Shown here: in pieces, positions 6,998 through 11,569 of the stretch
Layout of the letters: each line of letters opens with the position of its first letter
How positions within the stretch are numbered: the first letter of the stretch is position 1
Origin: Promethearchaeota archaeon
GTDB lineage: Archaea; Asgardarchaeota; Lokiarchaeia; Sigynarchaeales; SOKP01
Reading direction: 5' to 3'
Assembly: GCA_016839635.1 (NCBI GenBank)
Contig: JAEOTV010000152.1
Location: 1 to 11,569 of the forward strand
Length of the DNA: 11,569 nucleotides
Notes under the pieces: generated by a model
The model's database searches: none
What the model was told of the DNA's origin: nothing
Seen by the model: only the letters and a program-made list of their open reading frames with translations
Position numbers and translations under genes: made by a program

Positions 6998-8125
6998 TTA
7001 TTTTTTATATGCGGCTTCAAGAAATTCTAGATGCTTTATTGCTAGATTTTTATTTAGTTTTCCTTCCATTCTATCTTTACGTATCTTTTCTATTAAATAT
7101 TCGGGATAAAAAGTTTGAACAACTATATCTGTCAGTAAAAATACCCATAATATATCTTTACTATCCCTTATAACTCTGAGAATTTGATTATCTTCCATAT
7201 CTTTTAAAAAGCTTCCAATTTGGTCAAGGCTCTCTCCAGGACCTTTTGGAATTTTATTTATGGGATAGGTTCTCTCTCTAAATAAGGTTATATAATCATA
7301 GTTATCTGGGTTCATTAAAGTTCGAGCAATCTTCAAGTTATCATCAAATGTAGGTTTGTAATTTAAGAAAAATTGTGTAACCTCTTCAAGATATTTGGAT
7401 GCAACTTCAGGTGTAGGCAAATTTTTCTTGGCGTCTTCAACTAACTTAGATACAGGTGCTCTAAATATAGTAAAATCATTAAGAAGAAATAATGTTATAT
7501 CAGTGTCACCTTCAACCCAATCTTGCATGAGCAAACCAGTTTTGATAAAAGGATCCAAAACATACTCAATATTTGGTACTATTTTTTGTAATTTATCTTC
7601 GATAATCCCCTGAAGCTCCCTTCTGGATAATGCTTTTTCATGTAAAGCTTCTAATATTGTTCTTGCTTTTTCACTAGTATATATTTGTGCCAATCTTTGT
7701 TCTTTTGATAAATTCTTTAAGCGATCTAACAGAATTAGAGTATTTCGTAGATAGAGTTTCAGTGTTTTTACTATTTCATAACTCTGTGATACATTTGTGC
7801 TCATTTCTCTCAAATACTTTAATAAGTCTTGGTTAATTTCCTGTAACACTGCTTCACCGAACATTTCTGGATCTTCACCAAGTTCTAGCATTAAATTTAT
7901 CATTATTGGCATATCAGATTGCATACCAGTAAAATAACTTGATACATTCGAACGAGCTTTTTCTAATCGCACGAGAACATTTCCTGCTGCTCCCGCACCT
8001 GTAATGTGTGCGTAAAAGACTCGCATCATATCATCTAAATCAATTTCAAGATCTTCTGGATAGTTCAATTTAACAATTAATCCTTGATCTTCAGTCCATT
8101 CAGTGATTATATAACCATGTGGCAT
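6998..8125 (-). CDS. Longin-like domain plus tandem winged helices, unknown function
   Basis: 375-aa cytosolic protein with no membrane helix. By eye, residues 1-106 follow a longin-like order of strand-strand-helix-three strands-helix: GYIITEW, GLIVKLNYP, DLDDMMRVFYAH, NVLVRLE, NVSSYFTG, DMPIMINLML, then helix 86-106. Helices cover 112-148. A first winged helix spans about 152-223 (ARTILEALHEKALSRRELQG, FIKTGLLMQ, then the wing DTDITLFLLNDF). A second winged-helix-like unit spans about 262-345 (KIARTLM, GSFLKDMEDNQILRVIRDSK, ILWVFLLTD). Longin and roadblock folds commonly bind small GTPases or vesicle machinery; this is family knowledge, not shown here. ATG 8125 has AGGAGTGA 7 bases upstream, overlapping the previous gene's stop, so translation is probably coupled. 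The domain assignment is my inference; the gene call is firm. Confidence 0.82.
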   Translation of the reverse strand: MPHGYIITEWTEDQGLIVKLNYPEDLEIDLDDMMRVFYAHITGAGAAGNVLVRLEKARSNVSSYFTGMQSDMPIMINLMLELGEDPEMFGEAVLQEINQDLLKYLREMSTNVSQSYEIVKTLKLYLRNTLILLDRLKNLSKEQRLAQIYTSEKARTILEALHEKALSRRELQGIIEDKLQKIVPNIEYVLDPFIKTGLLMQDWVEGDTDITLFLLNDFTIFRAPVSKLVEDAKKNLPTPEVASKYLEEVTQFFLNYKPTFDDNLKIARTLMNPDNYDYITLFRERTYPINKIPKGPGESLDQIGSFLKDMEDNQILRVIRDSKDILWVFLLTDIVVQTFYPEYLIEKIRKDRMEGKLNKNLAIKHLEFLEAAYKK

Positions 8126-8132
8126 TTACATT

Positions 8133-8140
8133 TCACTCCT
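8133..8140 (-). promoter_or_regulatory. Ribosome binding site containing the upstream gene's stop codon
   Basis: AGGAGTGA on the minus strand holds the last Glu codon (GAG) and the TGA stop of the 541-aa ectodomain gene, and lies 7 bases before the ATG of the longin-like gene. Ribosomes ending the first gene stop on the binding site of the next, a layout that favours translational coupling and fixed protein ratios. Confidence 0.7.
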
Positions 8141-9758
8141 GTTTAAATTCTTTATTATCTTTAATTTGAATTTTTTCTTGTTCTATTTCTAAACTTAAAA
8201 TTTGAGTTCTATCTTGTAATTTATTATTAACAAGATCTTTTCTCGAATTAACAATAATTGGTTTTAGTTTCCTACCCTTTCTAACATTTCTTCTCAATTT
8301 CCTTACTTTTCTTACTATTGGGGGATATTTGAAATGGGTTTGATATAATGTAAATCCTACAATTAATGTTGCAATTCCAGCAGATAAACCAATAACAAAT
8401 GGCATTATATCCATCCCTCCTGTAATCCGAATATAAGTAATATATAAACTTACATCATCTATAGAAATTGTAATATTCTCATTTAATCCAAACATATCTG
8501 CCATAAAAAGCTGTATTGAAACTGTAATATTTGCCTCCTTCAATATCAAATTAGAAACATCATACCCACCTGCTTTAGCTACTTGAAATGAGTTTGTAAG
8601 AGAACTTAATTGTAACGTCTCCTTATGTGGATTATCATTTAATAATATTCTAATCTCTGAAAACGGAGATAGATTTGTAGGCCATAATTTATCGATTTTG
8701 CTATTAAAATTAAACACGGCATCAGTTATTTGAATATTTGTTCCACTAATTGAGTCCCCTACCTGATTCCAAGAAATTGTGGTAAATTTTTCTATTTTTC
8801 TCTCATAAGAAAATGTAAAATTGCATTCTTTAATAATTAAAGCTTCCCAATCATCATGATCTCCACTAGTATCATTATCTTCACTAAAAATATCAATACC
8901 TAATGTAATAATAAAATGTGAGTGAAATGGATCTTTCTCAAAAGCAGCTGCTAAAGCTCTTATAAGATCTTGCTCATCCACAATATCTAGCAAATTATCT
9001 GTTATATTTAAGATCGAAGGATTACCATTTCCATATTGGCCTAAATATTTTGTTTTATTATATCCTACTATGTATGGATTAGTAAAATCGATATCTGAGA
9101 TCAAAACATAGAAAGTTACAAAATCTCCTATAGCATATAAGTCTTCATCTTGGCTTCCTGAATAATCATCTCTTGGAGTATCGATATTAAGATCAACACT
9201 TGCATTGAAAACAACATCTAAAGAAGCTGAAGTTATTATATAATCTGACATGTCAACAGGCATAGTCACATTATTTCTAAAATGAACTGCAGGATAATTT
9301 CTGGTTTGATTAGCTCCTCCAAATTCAGTTTCATCCCAATGATGATAAACATAACATCCTGAAGGATTAATTACAGCAAGTTCGGGATATTGAAGATTTT
9401 CATTTCGAGATTTATACCATCCTAAAGAAGTCGGAGAATTTGGGGTTCCTAAAATACCGGAATATAATCTAGAACCTCCAATAACTCTATAATTTGCTTG
9501 TTCGTTACTAATAAAAGCATCCACATCAGAATTATCTCCTGTCGAGCCTTTAGTAGAATACCACGCTTCTTGAGTAGTAAAGTTAATATTGCTTAGCCAT
9601 TGCTCAGGTGGATTACTGGTTGATATTTGGAAATTTTTAGTGCTTTTTTGGCTCATTCTAAAGTTTAATTGGACTATAAAGAAGAAATTGAAGACTAAAA
9701 CTAAAAGTATAGCTATTAAAGTTAAATATTGGGTTTTTTTGTTTATTAGCTTTCTCAT
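8133..9758 (-). CDS. Single-pass ectodomain protein with conserved basic cytoplasmic tail (paralogue 2)
   Basis: 541-aa predicted surface protein. A basic start (MRKLINKK) leads into an N-terminal hydrophobic helix (11-31), either a signal peptide or an anchor. The beta-rich ectodomain (about 45-448) has many N-x-S/T sequons and probably several jelly-roll-like domains: an opening WLSNINF...W...GDNSDV block, SDYIITSASLDV (171-182), GDFVTFYVLI, FEKDPFHS (273-280), FTTISWNQ (325-332). One helix (about 450-472) crosses the membrane and is followed by a tail with FKYPP and a run of Arg/Lys (476-500), then a charged, probably helical end. It is a paralogue of the 514-aa neighbour 39 bp upstream and overlaps the next gene's ribosome binding site. 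GAGATTG lies before ATG 9758. The ligand is unknown; carbohydrate or cell-surface binding is only a guess from the beta-sandwich look. Confidence 0.85.
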   Translation of the reverse strand: MRKLINKKTQYLTLIAILLVLVFNFFFIVQLNFRMSQKSTKNFQISTSNPPEQWLSNINFTTQEAWYSTKGSTGDNSDVDAFISNEQANYRVIGGSRLYSGILGTPNSPTSLGWYKSRNENLQYPELAVINPSGCYVYHHWDETEFGGANQTRNYPAVHFRNNVTMPVDMSDYIITSASLDVVFNASVDLNIDTPRDDYSGSQDEDLYAIGDFVTFYVLISDIDFTNPYIVGYNKTKYLGQYGNGNPSILNITDNLLDIVDEQDLIRALAAAFEKDPFHSHFIITLGIDIFSEDNDTSGDHDDWEALIIKECNFTFSYERKIEKFTTISWNQVGDSISGTNIQITDAVFNFNSKIDKLWPTNLSPFSEIRILLNDNPHKETLQLSSLTNSFQVAKAGGYDVSNLILKEANITVSIQLFMADMFGLNENITISIDDVSLYITYIRITGGMDIMPFVIGLSAGIATLIVGFTLYQTHFKYPPIVRKVRKLRRNVRKGRKLKPIIVNSRKDLVNNKLQDRTQILSLEIEQEKIQIKDNKEFKQE

Positions 9759-9797
9759 TTTTTTTTCAATCTCTATTTTGTTTTATACTTTTAGACT

Positions 9798-11342
9798 TTA
9801 TTTCAGTATATCTTCCTCCAAATCTTCTTTCTTTACAATTTTATCTGCAGTCTGAAGTGAAGAAGGTATAATCTGCTCAATCTCAATAATTTCTAGCTCC
9901 TTCTGGTAAACATCATCTAGTAACACAGTTCTTTCTCTTGTATCTACCAATTTCAGGATTTTTTTATTTTTCCTTATCTTTTTTCTCAAGTTTCTAATCT
10001 TCCTTACCATCGGAGGGTATTTAAAACGTTTTTCATATAAAGTAAATGTTATTGATAGTCCTGCAATAACCGCAATAAGAATATAGATAAGAATGGAAAA
10101 ATCTCCCGAAATTTCCCTAATTTCTATATATAAATAAACATCATCAATAGAGATAGTGTATTGTTCATCCAATTGAAAATTGTCTTTTATGTTAATCTCA
10201 ATAGAAATTGAAATATTTACATTCTTTTCTAGAAAGCTTACTACATCAAATCCTCCTATTTTTGCAATTTGAAACGTTGAATTAAGTGTGTTTAATTTAA
10301 TAGTTTCTTCGGTGTATAATTTTTCATTTATATAAAATCTAAGCTCAGAGAGAGGTGCTGCGGAAGTCCAAATTTTATCAATTTTATATTTAAAATTAAA
10401 ATTACCACTAATTATCTGGTAATTTTCACCAATAACTTGGTTGCTATTTTGATTCCATGATATCGTAGTAAATTGATCAATAACTTTTTCATAACTAAAA
10501 GTCAAATTTAATGATTTAATTATTAAAGCATTAAAAGTGTCCCTATCAGAGCCTGCATTATCTTCACAGTACACATCTATTCCAATAGTAATCGAAAAAT
10601 TCGAATGAAATGGATCCTTTTCAAACGCAGACTCTAATGATTTAATTAAATCTTGTGTACTAACAGTTTCTAAACGGGTATCAATTATTGTTGTATGAGC
10701 GAGATCTAAACCTAATGAAATTGTTCTATTATATGCTACTCTAATTGGATTTTCATAACCATTATCTGCAATTAAGACATAAAATCTTACAAAATCTCCA
10801 ACCGTATATTGAACAACCTCATTTAATACTTCTAAATTATCGCTAACACTTGCATTAAAAATTACATCAAGCGAGGCTGATGTTATTATATAATCTGACA
10901 TATCATTGTCTACATTAATATTTTTCCTCCAATGCACGCTGTGATATTGGTGAGTCTGATTAATTGCTTCATTATAATCGTGAGTTACATAACATCCTTC
11001 AGATGTAATATTTGAATAATCAGGAAATAAGAAGTTTTCGTTTCTATATTTATCCCACGTACCATCATTTAATGGATTCGAAAGTTCTGTTATTTTTTCA
11101 TCCCCCTGAACAACTATATCTGCTTGTCCAGGACTAGTTGATGCAGACACGTCTGAATTATCCCCCTCGGTGCCATTTTCCCAGAACCAAATTGGTTCAA
11201 TTGGAGAATCAAACATTGGATTCTCTAACCATAATTCTGGTGCTGACGGTTTGGGTGAAATGAATAGGACTGACAAATAGATCAAAGAACCGATTGTAAG
11301 GACTCCAATTACACTTCCTATTATTACTGTTTTACTAACCAA
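9798..11342 (-). CDS. Single-pass ectodomain protein with conserved basic cytoplasmic tail (paralogue 1)
   Basis: 514-aa predicted surface protein and first gene of the four-gene operon. The N-terminal hydrophobic segment spans about 5-28. The ectodomain (about 33-412) is beta-rich and sequon-rich and matches its paralogue block by block: GDNSDVSA (60-67), SDYIITSASLDV (149-160), GDFVRFYVLI (182-191), FEKDPFHS (240-247), FTTISWNQ (291-298), and the membrane-proximal QYTISIDDVYLYIEI. A membrane helix follows at about 415-436. The cytoplasmic tail begins FKYPPMVRKIR (440-450), stays Arg/Lys-rich to about 464, and ends acidic (KKEDLEEDILK). I chose the TTG start at 11342 because GAGGTAA lies 6 bases upstream and the next residues run into the hydrophobic segment. 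I know no assigned function. The layout suggests a receptor or envelope anchor that signals or tethers to the cytosolic operon partners. Confidence 0.85.
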   Translation of the reverse strand: MVSKTVIIGSVIGVLTIGSLIYLSVLFISPKPSAPELWLENPMFDSPIEPIWFWENGTEGDNSDVSASTSPGQADIVVQGDEKITELSNPLNDGTWDKYRNENFLFPDYSNITSEGCYVTHDYNEAINQTHQYHSVHWRKNINVDNDMSDYIITSASLDVIFNASVSDNLEVLNEVVQYTVGDFVRFYVLIADNGYENPIRVAYNRTISLGLDLAHTTIIDTRLETVSTQDLIKSLESAFEKDPFHSNFSITIGIDVYCEDNAGSDRDTFNALIIKSLNLTFSYEKVIDQFTTISWNQNSNQVIGENYQIISGNFNFKYKIDKIWTSAAPLSELRFYINEKLYTEETIKLNTLNSTFQIAKIGGFDVVSFLEKNVNISISIEINIKDNFQLDEQYTISIDDVYLYIEIREISGDFSILIYILIAVIAGLSITFTLYEKRFKYPPMVRKIRNLRKKIRKNKKILKLVDTRERTVLLDDVYQKELEIIEIEQIIPSSLQTADKIVKKEDLEEDILK

Positions 11343-11348
11343 AATTTG

Positions 11349-11355
11349 TTACCTC
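11349..11355 (-). promoter_or_regulatory. Ribosome binding site for the TTG-started 514-aa gene
   Basis: GAGGTAA on the minus strand lies 6 bases before TTG at 11342, an ideal spacing. It is what decides for TTG as the initiator, since no ATG occurs near the start of the hydrophobic N-terminus. Confidence 0.65.
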
Positions 11356-11375
11356 GTAATTTACAATATAACTAG

Positions 11376-11394
11376 AGAATTTAAAAATAGAATC
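11376..11394 (-). promoter_or_regulatory. Candidate promoter of the four-gene operon
   Basis: The minus strand reads CTATTTTTAAATT here. Initiation about 25 bases downstream, near 11360, would give a leader of about 18 bases that just contains the GAGGTAA site. Alternative boxes lie further up: TATAAAAG (complement of about 11453-11460) and TTTTTATATA (complement of 11481-11490). The intergenic stretch is 183 bp and AT-rich, so the choice between them is uncertain. Confidence 0.35.
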
Positions 11395-11525
11395 TTATTT
11401 AGATATCACTTTTATAATATCAATCTTGGTAGTTTAATTCAGTTTTTCACTTCTTTTATAGGATAATAGTAGCAATATTCTATATAAAAATCTTCTTCTC
11501 ATTAAATTTACATGAAACATTTTTT

Positions 11526-11569
11526 TCATATTGCACTTTTTACAAATCCACCATCGACTTGTATTACAG
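11526..11569 (-). CDS. C-terminal end of a short-chain dehydrogenase/reductase (partial)
   Basis: Reading the minus strand from the right edge, the last 13 codons of an open frame give VIQVDGGFVKSAI and then TGA. The VIxVDGG motif is the well-known C-terminal signature of classical short-chain dehydrogenases/reductases, usually within the last 10-20 residues and often preceded by TG. The frame and stop distance fit. The catalytic Tyr-x-x-x-Lys and the nucleotide-binding Gly motif would lie outside the window, so substrate and activity cannot be stated. It is transcribed in the same direction as the four-gene operon, 183 bp upstream of it, and probably belongs to a separate unit. Confidence 0.7.
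   Translation of the reverse strand, partial: VIQVDGGFVKSAI

Noticed and set aside
11434..11568. Minus-strand frame open from the window edge with C, WWICKKC and a basic tail, resembling the end of a zinc-ribbon protein.
   Set aside because: It overlaps the VIQVDGGF-stop reading in the neighbouring frame, which matches a far more specific family signature. The CxxC pair is probably chance, and the downstream part is low-complexity basic and hydrophobic sequence.

Overview
The window reads as accessory chromosome from an AT-rich archaeon, most likely an Asgard (Lokiarchaeia-like, Promethearchaeota) genome. This lineage call is an inference. It rests on archaeal-style TATA-like boxes, AGGAG-type ribosome binding sites, TrmB-type and longin-like folds in cytosolic proteins, membrane-anchored N-glycosylation-rich ectodomain proteins with long basic tails, and solute-binding proteins held by an uncleaved N-terminal helix. 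No rRNA, tRNA, CRISPR array or insertion sequence was seen.

Left part, plus strand (1-4484): a small four-helix membrane protein whose 5' end may lie outside the window is followed by two tandem paralogous family-5 (peptide/nickel type) ABC solute-binding proteins, with no permease or ATPase in view. A leader of about 260 bp holding TATA-like boxes and a 7-bp inverted repeat then precedes a very small zinc-ribbon gene that seems to start at CTG.

Middle (4485-5062): transcription converges between the zinc-ribbon gene and a minus-strand VOC/glyoxalase-fold gene, which has its own promoter-like region.

Right part, minus strand (5063-11342): a tight four-gene operon, read right to left. It encodes two paralogous single-pass ectodomain proteins (514 and 541 aa) that share a strikingly conserved basic juxtamembrane tail, then a 375-aa protein that looks like a longin-type domain plus two winged helices, then a 638-aa protein that looks like a TrmB regulator split by about 260 residues of helix and extended by a Pro-rich linker and a helical tail. 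Gaps are 39, 7 and 18 bp, and one stop codon lies inside the next ribosome binding site. I infer a surface-to-cytosol sensing or scaffolding module; this is the most promising candidate for an undescribed system here. At the extreme right edge, the last 13 codons of a short-chain dehydrogenase/reductase end on the minus strand.
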